A stretch of DNA of 64,000 nt from Chloroflexota bacterium. GTDB lineage: Bacteria > Chloroflexota > Limnocylindria > P2-11E. Numbering within the stretch: position 1 is the first letter of the stretch; each line of letters begins with the position of its first letter. Positions 37,425-47,302 of this stretch are shown here, one piece after another. The DNA is taken from positions 1-64,000 of the forward strand of contig VBFY01000059.1 in NCBI GenBank assembly GCA_005889405.1. Direction: 5' to 3'. Below the pieces are notes generated by a model. That model did no database searches and had not been told where the DNA came from. It saw only the letters and a program-made list of their open reading frames with translations. Position numbers and translations under genes: made by a program.

Positions 37425-38713
37425 TTGGTCCGTTTCTTCGTCTTCGGCGCCTCGAGCGCCTTCCTCGGCACGTCGAGCATCGCCTCGCTGCCCTCGCCCC
37501 AGAGCGCCTGCGTCCGCGCCTGCGTCCGCAGCGGCAGACCAAAGACGGTGATGAAGCCCTCCGAAGACTTGTGGTCGAACTGGTCGCCCTTTCCGTACGT
37601 CGCGAGCGCGGTCGAGTAGAGCGAGTGTGGCGAGCGGCGACCCGCGATCGTCGCGGCGCCGCGATGGAGCCGCACGCGGATCTCGCCGCTCACGAAGCGC
37701 TGCGTGCTGCGCACGTACGCCGCGAGATCCTGATGATGCGCCGTGAACCACAGGCCGTTGTACACGAGGTCCGCGTATTCCTGCGCCACCTTCGCCTTGA
37801 GGCGCAGCGTCTCCTTCGAGAGCACCATGTCCTCGAGCGCGCGGTGCGCGAGATGCAGGATGACCGCGGCCGGCGCCTCGTAGATCTCGCGCGACTTGAT
37901 GCCCACCAGCCGGTTCTCGATCTGATCGATGCGGCCCACGCCGTACTTCCCACCGAGCTTGTTCAGGCGCTCGACGAGCTCGACGCCCTCGAGCTCCTCG
38001 CCGTCCAGGCTGATCGGCAGGCCCTCGCGGAATGCGATCACGATCTCGCTCGGCTCCGCGGGAGCCTCATCGGGATCGACCGTCCACTGGAATACGTCGC
38101 GCGCCGGAGTTCCCCACGGATCCTCGAGCACACCGGCCTCGATCGAGCGTCCCCAGAGGTTCTCGTCGACGCTGTACGGGCTCTTTTTCGTCGCCTCGAC
38201 GGGGATGCCGCGCTCGCGCGCGTACTCGATCTCCTCGTCGCGCGTCATGTTCATGCCGCCGCGCATCGGCGCGATCACCTTCAGGTCCGGCGCGAGCGCG
38301 CCGACGGCGAGGTCGAACCGCACCTGGTCGTTCCCCTTGCCGGTGCAGCCATGAGCGACGAAGCGCGCATTCTCCTCGCGCGCGACGTCGACCAGCAGCT
38401 TCGCGAGCAACGGGCGGCCGAGCGCGGTCGCGAGCGGATAGCGCTCCTCGTAGAGCGCGCCGGCCTGCAGCGCCGGCCAGACGAAGAACCGCACGAAGAT
38501 GTCGCGCGCGTCCTGCACGACCGCTTTGCGCGCGCCGCTCGCGATCGCCTTTTTCTGGACCCCCTCGAGATCGCGCACCGACCCGAGGTCGCCGGTGCAC
38601 GTGACCACCTCGAAGCCGTGCGTCTCGCGCAGCCATGCCACCGCGACGCTTGTGTCGAGGCCGCCGGAGTACGCGAGGACGCACGTCTCTCCTTTGTGTT
38701 GCTGCGCCGTCAT
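37421..38713 (-). CDS. argG: Argininosuccinate synthase
   Basis: CVLAYSGGLDTSVAVAWL, GCTGKGNDQVRF. Confidence 0.96.
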   Translation of the reverse strand: MTAQQHKGETCVLAYSGGLDTSVAVAWLRETHGFEVVTCTGDLGSVRDLEGVQKKAIASGARKAVVQDARDIFVRFFVWPALQAGALYEERYPLATALGRPLLAKLLVDVAREENARFVAHGCTGKGNDQVRFDLAVGALAPDLKVIAPMRGGMNMTRDEEIEYARERGIPVEATKKSPYSVDENLWGRSIEAGVLEDPWGTPARDVFQWTVDPDEAPAEPSEIVIAFREGLPISLDGEELEGVELVERLNKLGGKYGVGRIDQIENRLVGIKSREIYEAPAAVILHLAHRALEDMVLSKETLRLKAKVAQEYADLVYNGLWFTAHHQDLAAYVRSTQRFVSGEIRVRLHRGAATIAGRRSPHSLYSTALATYGKGDQFDHKSSEGFITVFGLPLRTQARTQALWGEGSEAMLDVPRKALEAPKTKKRTK

Positions 38714-39195
38714 GCCTTCTCCTTCCGAGCCACGCCGAACGCGGTGAGACGCGTGAGCAGGGAGCGGGCATGGCGCTCCGTCGACGTCGCGACGAAGACG
38801 GTGTCGTCGCCCGCGAGCGTGCCGAGGATCTCGCTGAGCCCCGACGCATCGAGTGCCGCGCCGAGCGCGTTCGCGGTGCCGGGGGACGAGCGCAGCACGA
38901 CCATGTTCGCCGCGACCGAGGCCTCGACGGGGTAGTCCTCGCTGAAGCGGCGCAGCCGATCCGTGCCGCCGCCCTGGCTCACGGCGGACGGCAGCGCGTA
39001 GATATGCGCGCCGTCACGGGCGACCTTCACGAGACCGAGCTCGACGATGTCGCGCGACACCGTCGCCTGCGTCGCCGGGAAGCCAGCTGTCTTGAGCGCG
39101 CGGACCAGCTCCTCCTGGGTCGAGAGGTGCTGCTGCCGTACGAGACGCACCAGCGCCTGCTGCCGGTGATGCTTGCGCGCGAGCCCTTCCCTCAT
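38710..39195 (-). CDS. argR: Arginine repressor
   Basis: STQEELVRALKTAGFPATQATVSRDIVELGLVKV winged-HTH; C-terminal arginine-binding domain. Confidence 0.93.
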   Translation of the reverse strand: MREGLARKHHRQQALVRLVRQQHLSTQEELVRALKTAGFPATQATVSRDIVELGLVKVARDGAHIYALPSAVSQGGGTDRLRRFSEDYPVEASVAANMVVLRSSPGTANALGAALDASGLSEILGTLAGDDTVFVATSTERHARSLLTRLTAFGVARKEKA

Positions 39196-39965
39196 GCGGC
39201 CGCCTCGAAGACGGTGCCCACCTGCTCGCCGGTGAGCAGCTTCTCGATCGCATCGGCGCCGCGCGCCGCGACGATCGCGGCGCGACAGCCTGCGCTCGCC
39301 GCCAACAGACACGCCTCGACCTTCGGCACCATGCCGCCCTCGATCGTCCCGTCGTCGACGAGCGTCTTCGCGCGAGCGGTGTCGAGAGACGCGATGACCT
39401 TGCCATCCTTCGAGCGCACGCCCGGCACGTCAGTCACGAAGACGAGCAGCCGCGCGCCGAGGCTGGCGGCGAGCGCGCCGGCAGCGCCGTCGCCGTTCAC
39501 GTTGAGGATCTCGCCGTCCTTCTTGTCCAGCGCGGCCGGCGCGACGACCGGCACGCGCCCCAGCTCGAGAAGCTCCTCGAGCAGCCCGCTGTCGACGAGG
39601 GTCACGCGGCCGACCAGACCGAGCTCCGTCTCCTCGCGCTCGGCGCGAAGCATTCCGCCGTCGACGCCCGACAGTCCGACCGCCGGCACACCGCGCGCGA
39701 TCAGCGCCGCCACGACGCGGGTGTTCGCGAGACCGGCCAGCGTCGCGAGCGCGACGTCGCGGGTCGGCGCGTCGGTGACGCGCAGTCCGCGGACGAAACG
39801 CGTCTCGAGGCCAAGACGTCCCGACCACTCGGTCGCGAGCGGACCGCCGCCATGGACGACGACCAGCGAGTGTCCTGAGTCGTTGAGCGCCGCCACGACA
39901 TCAAGCGCCCCGGCTTCCTCCCCCATGACCGCGCCGCCGATCTTCAACACCACGACATCGCTCAC
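39192..39965 (-). CDS. argB: Acetylglutamate kinase
   Basis: LKIGGAVMGE...VVVHGGGPLATEW...NVNGDGAAGALA. Confidence 0.93.
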   Translation of the reverse strand: MSDVVVLKIGGAVMGEEAGALDVVAALNDSGHSLVVVHGGGPLATEWSGRLGLETRFVRGLRVTDAPTRDVALATLAGLANTRVVAALIARGVPAVGLSGVDGGMLRAEREETELGLVGRVTLVDSGLLEELLELGRVPVVAPAALDKKDGEILNVNGDGAAGALAASLGARLLVFVTDVPGVRSKDGKVIASLDTARAKTLVDDGTIEGGMVPKVEACLLAASAGCRAAIVAARGADAIEKLLTGEQVGTVFEAAA

Positions 39966-41152
39966 GTCATGTACTCGGCGTTGATGCGCACGTACTCGGC
40001 GGAAAGATCGCAGCCCCACGCCACCGCGTGACCATCGCCGAGGCCGAGCGTCACCTCGATCTCGACCGCATCCGCCGCGAACAGCGCGCGCACGTCGGCA
40101 TCGGCGACGACGACGGGCGCGCCATCGCGGTAGACGAACAGGGTGCCGATCCGCACGCTGGCGCGGCGGTCATCGACGCGCGCGCCCGAGCGGCCTGCCG
40201 CGGCCAGCACGCGGCCCCAGTTCGGGTCGCCGCCGTGGATGGCGGTGCGCACCAGATTCGAGTTGGTGATCGTCCGCGCCGCCAGTCGCGCGTCGGCAGC
40301 GGACGCCGCGCCGCGCACGCGCACCTCGAACACCTTCGTCGCGCCCTCGCCGTCGGCGACGATCATGCGCGCGAGATCCGCGCACACCGTGTGGATACCC
40401 TCGTCAAACGCAGCGAGATCCGAGCCCTTCGGCGACACGCCCGACGCGCCGTTCGCAAGCACCAGCAACGTGTCGTTCGTGCTGGTATCGCCGTCGACCG
40501 AGATCGCATTGAACGTCGTGTCGGCGGCATGCGAGACGATCCGTCGCAGGTCGCTGGGCTCCACGGCCGCGTCCGTCGTGACGAACGCGAGGAGCGTCGC
40601 CATGTTCGGATGGATCATCCCCGCGCCCTTCGCGACGCCGCCGATGCGGACCGTGCCCGCCGCGAGATGGACCTCCCGCTCGGTCACTTTGGGTCGTGTG
40701 TCCGTGGTCATCATCGCGCGTGACGTGTCGTCCCAGCCGCCTTCCGTCAGTGCGATCGTCGGGAGGACGGCGGCGATGCGCTCGACCGGAAGCTTGAAAC
40801 CGATGACGCCGGTGCTCGCGACCGCGACCTCGTACGGCGAGCACCCGACGACGGCGGCGGCTGCTTCGGCCATCGCGATCGTATCGCGCTCGCCCTGCTC
40901 ACCGGTGCAGGCGTTCGCGTTGCCAGAGTTCACAACGATCGCGCGCAGCGTTCCGCGTTCGACGTGGCGGCGCGTCACGACGCACGGCGCGGCGATGACC
41001 TGATTCGTTGTGAACACCGCGGCCGCGACGCACGGCCGCTCCGACACGATGAGCGCCACGTCCAGTCGTTCGGGTCGGCCGTGTTTCACACCGGCCTTCG
41101 CGGCGCCAGCGCGGAAACCGCCGGCGTAGGTGACGCCGCGCCCGCCGCTCAT
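39962..41152 (-). CDS. argJ: Bifunctional glutamate N-acetyltransferase/ornithine acetyltransferase
   Basis: GGVAKGAGMIHPNMATLLAF autoprocessing motif. Confidence 0.96.
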   Translation of the reverse strand: MSGGRGVTYAGGFRAGAAKAGVKHGRPERLDVALIVSERPCVAAAVFTTNQVIAAPCVVTRRHVERGTLRAIVVNSGNANACTGEQGERDTIAMAEAAAAVVGCSPYEVAVASTGVIGFKLPVERIAAVLPTIALTEGGWDDTSRAMMTTDTRPKVTEREVHLAAGTVRIGGVAKGAGMIHPNMATLLAFVTTDAAVEPSDLRRIVSHAADTTFNAISVDGDTSTNDTLLVLANGASGVSPKGSDLAAFDEGIHTVCADLARMIVADGEGATKVFEVRVRGAASAADARLAARTITNSNLVRTAIHGGDPNWGRVLAAAGRSGARVDDRRASVRIGTLFVYRDGAPVVVADADVRALFAADAVEIEVTLGLGDGHAVAWGCDLSAEYVRINAEYMT

Positions 41153-42171
41153 GGCCAGAGCGGCAGCGCCTCGAGACCCATCGTCTCGGGATAGCCGCGC
41201 ATCGCGTTCAGGTTCTGGATCGCCGATCCGGCGGCGCCCTTCACAAGGTTGTCGATCGCGGCGAACGCGACGAGGCGCCGGTTGGGCTCGTCCACGACGG
41301 CGTGCACGAGGCACCAGTTGCTCCCCAGTGTGGCCTTCGTCGCGGGGTACGAGCTCGTGACGCGAACGAACGGCTCCTCCGCGTACGCGGTCGCATACGC
41401 CTCGGCGACGCGCGCCCCGTTCGCGCCCTCGCGCAGCGTCGCATAGCAGGTCGCGATGAGGCCGCGGGTCATCGGGACGAGATGTGGTGTGAACGTGAGG
41501 TGCGGCGCGCGTCCGGACATGCCGCGCACCTCCTGCGCGATCTCGGGCGTGTGGCGATGTTTCGGAACGCCGTACGGCCGTACGCTCTCGTCGATCGTTC
41601 CGAAGAGGTAGGCGTCGTCGACGTTGTGGCCCGCGCCCGAGACGCCCGACTTCGCGTCCACGATGATGTCGTCCTCGACGAGGTTCGCGCGCAGCGCGGG
41701 CGCGAGCGCGAGGAGCGAAGCCGTCGGATAGCAGCCAGGGTTCGCGACCACGCGCGCGGTGCGCAAACGGTCGCGCGTCAGCTCCGTCAGTCCGTAGACC
41801 GCTTCCTTCAGCAGCTGCGGCGCGGGATGCGTGTAGGCGTACCAGTGCTCGTAGTCCTTCGGATCGCGAAGGCGGAAGTCGCTGCCGATATCGATGACGG
41901 CGCGCCCCTCGGCGAGCCAGGCGGGCGCGAGCTTCGCGGCCTCGCCCGCCGGCAGGGCGGTGAAGAGGACCTCGGCGTCACCCGGATCCGCGCCCACCAC
42001 GAGCGAGGCCGGCGCGGCGTGAAGATGCGGCTGCACATCGCGCAGGGGCTCGCCCTGGCGCCCGCGGGCGACCGCGGCTACGAGCCGCGCCTCCGGATGG
42101 CGCAGGAGGAGACGCGCGAGCTCGCCGCCCGCATATCCCGTCGCGCCAACGATCGCCACTCTGACCGGCAT
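41149..42171 (-). CDS. argC: N-acetyl-gamma-glutamyl-phosphate reductase
   Basis: VAIVGATGYAGGELARLLLRHPE, VANPGCYPTA. Confidence 0.96.
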   Translation of the reverse strand: MPVRVAIVGATGYAGGELARLLLRHPEARLVAAVARGRQGEPLRDVQPHLHAAPASLVVGADPGDAEVLFTALPAGEAAKLAPAWLAEGRAVIDIGSDFRLRDPKDYEHWYAYTHPAPQLLKEAVYGLTELTRDRLRTARVVANPGCYPTASLLALAPALRANLVEDDIIVDAKSGVSGAGHNVDDAYLFGTIDESVRPYGVPKHRHTPEIAQEVRGMSGRAPHLTFTPHLVPMTRGLIATCYATLREGANGARVAEAYATAYAEEPFVRVTSSYPATKATLGSNWCLVHAVVDEPNRRLVAFAAIDNLVKGAAGSAIQNLNAMRGYPETMGLEALPLWP

Positions 42172-42173
42172 CG

Positions 42174-42208
42174 CCGCATATTATGCGGTGAGCCGTATAT
42201 TTATGCAA
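42174..42208 (-). promoter_or_regulatory. argC promoter with tandem ArgR-box-like operators
   Basis: Minus strand TTGCAT-N17-CATAAT; palindrome CCGCATA-T-TATGCGG (42174-42188) and related TTGCATAAATATACGG (42193-42208). Confidence 0.65.
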
Positions 42209-42227
42209 TTGCGCGCGAGCGGTTCGG

Positions 42228-42983
42228 CTAGGGAGCGAACTCGAAGGTCACCGTGACCTGGACGGTCCAGCCGCTGTTCGGCGGGCAGCAGCCCATCATC
42301 GGTAGCTGCGATGAGGAGATCGAGCGGATCGAGCCGACCTTCCTGCCAGTCGCCGCCGCGAGCGCCTCGGCGTTGGTGCGCGCGTTGGCAACCGCAGCTT
42401 GCGTTGCCTTCGCGAGGTCGGCTGCGGGCGGCTGCACCGAGCCGAAGGGCGCTCCGCCCTTGCCTGAGTTGGCGTTCACCTGAGTCGCGCCGTTCGCCGT
42501 GGCGGCGTTCATCGCCGCGATCAGCAGGCGGATCGACGGCACGTCCGCGGAGAGACTCCCGTTCAGATTGACCGAAGTGAGCGCCTGCGTCTGGCTCTTC
42601 TGGCCCGGCGCATCACCAGGCTTCGTCGGGCCGAACATCGGGTTGACGCTCAGACCCTGCAGGCGGATCCCGTCGGCGGGCACGCCCGCGTCGACGAGCG
42701 CGGCCTTGATCGCGCCGAGCCGAGAGAGCATCTCGTCGGCCGCGTTCTGCAGACCGGCCGAGTCGGCGGTCGACTGCACGCCGATATAGAGCGTCTGCCC
42801 GATGGCAAAGGGGTCGCTCGCCGACGCGGGCGCGACACCGATGCCCATCGCCGTGACGAACGCACCTTCGGCGGCGGGCGCTGCCGTGGTCGATGTGATC
42901 GGACCGGAGGCGACGGCCGGTGACACGAGGACCGCGAGACAAAGAACGGAGGCGATGAGTGCGGTGACGCGAAGAGCTTTCAT
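42228..42983 (-). CDS. SIMPL-domain (DUF541) secreted protein
   Basis: Signal peptide; GIGVAPASASDPFAIGQTLYIGVQS...; RBS AGGAGGT. Confidence 0.8.
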   Translation of the reverse strand: MKALRVTALIASVLCLAVLVSPAVASGPITSTTAAPAAEGAFVTAMGIGVAPASASDPFAIGQTLYIGVQSTADSAGLQNAADEMLSRLGAIKAALVDAGVPADGIRLQGLSVNPMFGPTKPGDAPGQKSQTQALTSVNLNGSLSADVPSIRLLIAAMNAATANGATQVNANSGKGGAPFGSVQPPAADLAKATQAAVANARTNAEALAAATGRKVGSIRSISSSQLPMMGCCPPNSGWTVQVTVTFEFAP

Positions 42984-43130
42984 GGGTCCACCTCCTGAGG
43001 GACACCGTCAGGCTGGACCACGGCGGAGGCCCACGCGTCACATTCATCGCGCCCAAGTACTACGAACGGGTTCGCAGTTGGGGAGGTTTCGTCGCCAGGT
43101 CGAACCGCTCGCCGCGCCGGGTCGAGCGCG

Positions 43131-43316
43131 TCAGCGGGTCGCGACCGTGATCACTATCGCGACGACACCGATGACGAGTGCGCTCGCTGACGCTTGCCAC
43201 GTCGAACCGATCAAGCCGCGATCGACGCGAGCTGCGATGCCATCTGAACGGAGGCGCGAGGCGATCACTTCCGCGCTCGTCTCATCATTCGGGAACGCGA
43301 GCGCAACCTCGGCCAT
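43131..43316 (-). CDS. Small DUF2007-like protein with C-terminal TM helix
   Basis: MAEVALAFPNDETSAEVIASRLRSDGIAARV + TM, 61 aa. Confidence 0.55.
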   Translation of the reverse strand: MAEVALAFPNDETSAEVIASRLRSDGIAARVDRGLIGSTWQASASALVIGVVAIVITVATR

Positions 43317-43321
43317 TGGTC

Positions 43322-44602
43322 TTAGGGGAAGATCCCCCGCTTCTCGATCGCGCTTGCGACGCGCTCGACCGCGACGATGAACGCCGCCTCGCGCGGCGTG
43401 CAGTCGTACACCTTCGTCTTGGCGAGCACGAGATCGCTCGCGCGGCGCATGTAGATCTCGAGACGGCGCTCGACCTCGTCCAGCTCCCAGTAGAACTGCG
43501 CGCGGCTCTGCACCCATTCGAAATACGAAACAACGACACCGCCGGCATTCGCGAGGATGTCGGGCATGATCACGACCCCTCGGTCCGCGAGCTTACGATC
43601 AGCGTCCGCGGTGATCGGGCCGTTCGCGCCCTCGACGATGATCTTCGCGCGAACTTCGTGCACGTTCGCGGACGTGATCTGGCCCTCCAGCGCGGCGGGC
43701 ACGAGCACGTCGACGTCCATCGCAATCAGCTCGGCGTTGCTGATCTTCGAAAGACCGGGAAGACCCTCGAGCATCCGCTTCGGGTGTCGCCGCACGTGCT
43801 CGATCGCTCCCGGGATGTCGATCCCGTACGGTGCCGCGTAGCCACCGCTGACGTCGGATACCGCCACGATCTTGCAGCCGGCCTCCGCCAAACCTTTCGC
43901 GGTCACGCTGCCCACGTTGCCAAAGCCCTGCACCGCGACGCGCGTGTTCTCCGGTAGGCGCCCCGCGCGCTTCAGCGCCTCAAGTGTGACGAACGCGACG
44001 CCGCGCCCGGTGGCTTCAGTGCGGCCGCGCGAGCCGCCGAGCTCGATCGGCTTTCCGGTCACGACTTCCGGCGAATGCTGCCCGGTCATCATCGTCACGG
44101 TGTCGACGATCCACGCCATCGTCGATTCGTCGGTGTTCACATCGGGCGCCGGGATGTCGCGCTCGGGGCCGATGATCGGCAGGATCGCCGCGGTGTATCG
44201 CTTCGTGAGCCGTTCGACCTGGCGACGCGTGAGCCTGTGCGGATCGACCGCAACGCCGCCTTTCGCGCCGCCGAGCGGCAGGTCCGTGACGGCGCATTTC
44301 CAGGTCATCAGCATCGCGAGTCCCTCGACCTCCTCGAGGGTGACGCCGGGATGGAAGCGAATGCCGCCCTTGCCCGGACCGCGCCCGGTCGAGTGCTGCA
44401 CCCGGTAGCCGGTGTAGACCTCGAGCTGCCCGTCCTCGAGCATCACCGGGACCGACACGATGAGCGTGCGCTCCGGCGTGCTGAGGAACTTGTGCATGCC
44501 GGGATCGAGGTTCAGAGCGCGCGCCGCGCTGTCGAGCTGACGTAACGCCGAGTCGCGGAGCTCGTGACCTGGATGTATCGGCGCGGGCGTGCTGAGCGTC
44601 AA
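43322..44602 (-). CDS. Glu/Leu/Phe/Val (glutamate) dehydrogenase
   Basis: GRGPGKGGIRFHPGV, LGGAKGGV, TEATGRGVA; TTG start overlapping GNAT stop (TTGA). Confidence 0.92.
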   Translation of the reverse strand: MTLSTPAPIHPGHELRDSALRQLDSAARALNLDPGMHKFLSTPERTLIVSVPVMLEDGQLEVYTGYRVQHSTGRGPGKGGIRFHPGVTLEEVEGLAMLMTWKCAVTDLPLGGAKGGVAVDPHRLTRRQVERLTKRYTAAILPIIGPERDIPAPDVNTDESTMAWIVDTVTMMTGQHSPEVVTGKPIELGGSRGRTEATGRGVAFVTLEALKRAGRLPENTRVAVQGFGNVGSVTAKGLAEAGCKIVAVSDVSGGYAAPYGIDIPGAIEHVRRHPKRMLEGLPGLSKISNAELIAMDVDVLVPAALEGQITSANVHEVRAKIIVEGANGPITADADRKLADRGVVIMPDILANAGGVVVSYFEWVQSRAQFYWELDEVERRLEIYMRRASDLVLAKTKVYDCTPREAAFIVAVERVASAIEKRGIFP

Positions 44603-45612
44603 GAGAAGCGCTTCTCGTACATCGTGGTCGGCGCGTCGGGCACATACCCGAGGCGGCGGTTGATGCCGCGCATCGCCGCGTTCTGCTCGTCGTTCGTGGT
44701 GCCGAACAGCTTCACGCCCCGCGTACTTAGGTCGCGCAGCGCACGGAGCTTCATCGCGAGGGCGATGCCCTTTCCGCGCTCGGCGCGCGCTACGCCGGTG
44801 AAGTTCGTGTATGCCGTGCCGTTCTCTTTCACCATGGTCACGCTCATGCCGACGGTGTGACCGTCGCGCAGCGCGATGATCGTGCTCGGCGGATCGATGC
44901 CGGGCCCTTCGAAGAACATCCGCTTCGCCTGCTCGAACGGTGGCGGCTGCTCCGGCATCGGAGTCGGCGAGGGGACGTCGCGCGCCATGTCCCAGATCGC
45001 CGGCAGCAGCTCGCGCTGGAACGCCTCGACATCCGACGCGTGTTCGCGGAGCAGCTCGGCGTACGTCGCGAGCCGAACACCTGCGCGCTCGGCGGTCGCG
45101 TCCGGATCGTCGAAGCCCGCCGCGTCGAACGACGGCACGTCGATATACGAGTCGATGCGCTCGTGGAAGGCGCGGTAGCCCATGGCCTCGGCGAAACGCG
45201 CGCCTTCGGGTTCGTCGCCGCGCACGGCCGCGACGAGCCGCATCGCCTTGTTCGTGCGCGCGTGGTGGGCGAGCTGCTCGAGCAGCGCCCGCGCGACGCC
45301 GCGACGGCGCCACTCGGGGGCGGTGCGCACGCCGACGCGCCACGAGCCGTCCGGCGACGCGAAGAGGCCGCCGTTGCTCGTGGATCCGACCGCCTGGACC
45401 CTACCGCCTGTGTCTTCGACCAGCAGCACCAGGCGCAGCGGCTCGGGACTGGCGTTCTGCATCGCGCGCGCTGCCGCGGGCGACATCCACTGACTCGGCG
45501 TGGCCCAGCGGTTCTGGAACTCCACGACGCGCTCGATGTCGGCGTCCGCGCGCTCCCGCACGCGCAGCTCCGGTGGGAGACGCTTCGCGACGGCAGCGAG
45601 ATCGGTGGCCAC
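44599..45612 (-). CDS. Tandem GNAT-domain acetyltransferase
   Basis: Two acetyl-CoA loops: RRRGVARALLEQLA and RGKGIALAMKLRAL. Confidence 0.8.
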   Translation of the reverse strand: MATDLAAVAKRLPPELRVRERADADIERVVEFQNRWATPSQWMSPAAARAMQNASPEPLRLVLLVEDTGGRVQAVGSTSNGGLFASPDGSWRVGVRTAPEWRRRGVARALLEQLAHHARTNKAMRLVAAVRGDEPEGARFAEAMGYRAFHERIDSYIDVPSFDAAGFDDPDATAERAGVRLATYAELLREHASDVEAFQRELLPAIWDMARDVPSPTPMPEQPPPFEQAKRMFFEGPGIDPPSTIIALRDGHTVGMSVTMVKENGTAYTNFTGVARAERGKGIALAMKLRALRDLSTRGVKLFGTTNDEQNAAMRGINRRLGYVPDAPTTMYEKRFS

Positions 45613-45632
45613 GAGGCCGCAGACTACAACCG

Positions 45633-46697
45633 ATGAGCGACGAGGACAGCAAGTACATGCGACGTGCGCTGCGTCTCGCGGCGCGCGCTGCAGGGCGTAC
45701 GAGTCCCAACCCGATGGTGGGCACGGTCATCGTTCGTGGCGACACGATCGTCGGCGAGGGATATCACCGCGCCGCGGGCGAGCCGCACGCGGAGGTGAGC
45801 GCGCTCAACAAAGCGGGCGACGACGCGCGGGGCGCGACGCTGTACACGACGCTCGAGCCATGCGCCCACCACGGCCGCACTCCGCCGTGTGTCGACGCGA
45901 TCCTCGCGGCGGGCGTGCGCCGCGTGGTCGCGGCCATGCGCGATCCGGACCCGCGCACCGACGGCAAGGGTTTCCGGCAGCTGAGGGCCGCCGGTGTCGA
46001 GGTCGAGCAGGGCGTCCTCGAAGCCGAGGCCCTGCGCCTCAATGAGGGTTTCGTCAGTCGCGTGCGGCGCGGGCGCCCGTTCGTCGTCGTGAAGCTCGCG
46101 ACGACCCTCGATGGCCGTGTGACCGCCCACGGCCGCCGCTACCTCGTCGGCAAGCGCGCGCTCCGTGAAGTGCACCGACTCCGCGATCGCTCGGACGCCG
46201 TGCTTGTCGGCATCGGCACGGTCCTCGCCGACGATCCAGCCCTGACGGTGCGCGAGGTGACCGGCCGCGACCCGCTGCGCGTGATCGTCGACACCGAGGC
46301 GCGCACGCCGCCGACCGCGAAGGTCGTCCGCGCGAAGGATCCGCAGCACACGGTGCTCTTTGTCGCGCGCGACGCTGATGCTCGTCGCACGAACAAGCTG
46401 CGCGAGGCGGGCGTGCTGCTCGCGACGTTGCCACGCGCCGACGGCGGCCTCGACCTCGGCGCGGCGATGCGCTGGCTCGGAGAGCATGGCGTGAACACCG
46501 TGCTGTCCGAAGCCGGGCCGCGCGTGGCCGGTGCGCTCGTGCGCGGTGGACTCGCGGATCGGCTCATGATCATCACCGCGCCGATCGCCGGCGGCGATGG
46601 ACCGCCCGCGCTCGCGGGCGTTACGGACACCGCCGAGCTGAAGAACGTGCGTGTCCGCCGCTTCGGCGACGACGTCGCGGTCGAAGGAGATCTCTGA
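45633..46697 (+). CDS. ribD: Bifunctional riboflavin deaminase/reductase RibD
   Basis: MRRALRLAARAAGRTSPNPMVG, HAEVSAL, TLEPCAHHGRTPPC. Confidence 0.96.
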   Translation: MSDEDSKYMRRALRLAARAAGRTSPNPMVGTVIVRGDTIVGEGYHRAAGEPHAEVSALNKAGDDARGATLYTTLEPCAHHGRTPPCVDAILAAGVRRVVAAMRDPDPRTDGKGFRQLRAAGVEVEQGVLEAEALRLNEGFVSRVRRGRPFVVVKLATTLDGRVTAHGRRYLVGKRALREVHRLRDRSDAVLVGIGTVLADDPALTVREVTGRDPLRVIVDTEARTPPTAKVVRAKDPQHTVLFVARDADARRTNKLREAGVLLATLPRADGGLDLGAAMRWLGEHGVNTVLSEAGPRVAGALVRGGLADRLMIITAPIAGGDGPPALAGVTDTAELKNVRVRRFGDDVAVEGDL

Positions 46698-47288
46698 GTG
46701 TTCACCGGCATCGTCGAGGAGCTCGGCACCGTCCGGCACGTGAGCGCGACGAAATCGGGCTCGCGGCTCGAGATCGCATGCGCGCGCGTTCTCGAGCGCC
46801 TCTCGATCGACGACAGCGTCAACGTCGCCGGTGCCTGTCTCACCGTGGTCGAGCGCGACGACCGTGGTTTCGTGTCGGATGTGGTGCCGGAGACGATCGC
46901 GCGCACGACGCTCGGCACGCTCCTGCGCGGGAGTCGGGTCAACCTCGAGCGCGCGGCCACGCCACAGACCGCGCTCGGTGGCCACCTGGTGCAAGGTCAC
47001 GTCGACGGCACCACCAAGCTGATCGCGCGCCGCGCCGAGGGTGAAGGCGCGCGACTCCGCTTCGCTCTGCCGAAGGCGACGGCCCGCTACGTCGTCATGA
47101 AAGGCTTCATCACCATCGACGGCGTGAGCCTCACCGTCGCCGCGCTCGGGAAGACGTATTTCGAGGTCGCGCTCATACCCCACACCGCCGAGCGCACCAC
47201 GCTCGGAGCCCTCGGGGTCGGCGAGACGGTCAACATCGAGGTCGACATCGTCGCGAAGTACGTGGAGCGTTTGCTGCGCAAGTCGTGA
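46698..47288 (+). CDS. ribE: Riboflavin synthase
   Basis: FTGIVEELGTV, GGHLVQGHVDG repeats; GTG start. Confidence 0.95.
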   Translation: MFTGIVEELGTVRHVSATKSGSRLEIACARVLERLSIDDSVNVAGACLTVVERDDRGFVSDVVPETIARTTLGTLLRGSRVNLERAATPQTALGGHLVQGHVDGTTKLIARRAEGEGARLRFALPKATARYVVMKGFITIDGVSLTVAALGKTYFEVALIPHTAERTTLGALGVGETVNIEVDIVAKYVERLLRKS

Positions 47289-47302
47289 ACTAAACTGGAG
47301 TC

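Noticed and set aside
43317-45343. 673-aa ORF treated as a two-domain glutamate dehydrogenase fusion
   Set aside because: The N-terminal ~247 residues are a shadow of the GNAT gene; dehydrogenase starts at TTG 44602 with a TTGA overlap.
45613-45632. FMN riboswitch upstream of ribD
   Set aside because: Only 20 bp separate the divergent start codons; no aptamer fits.
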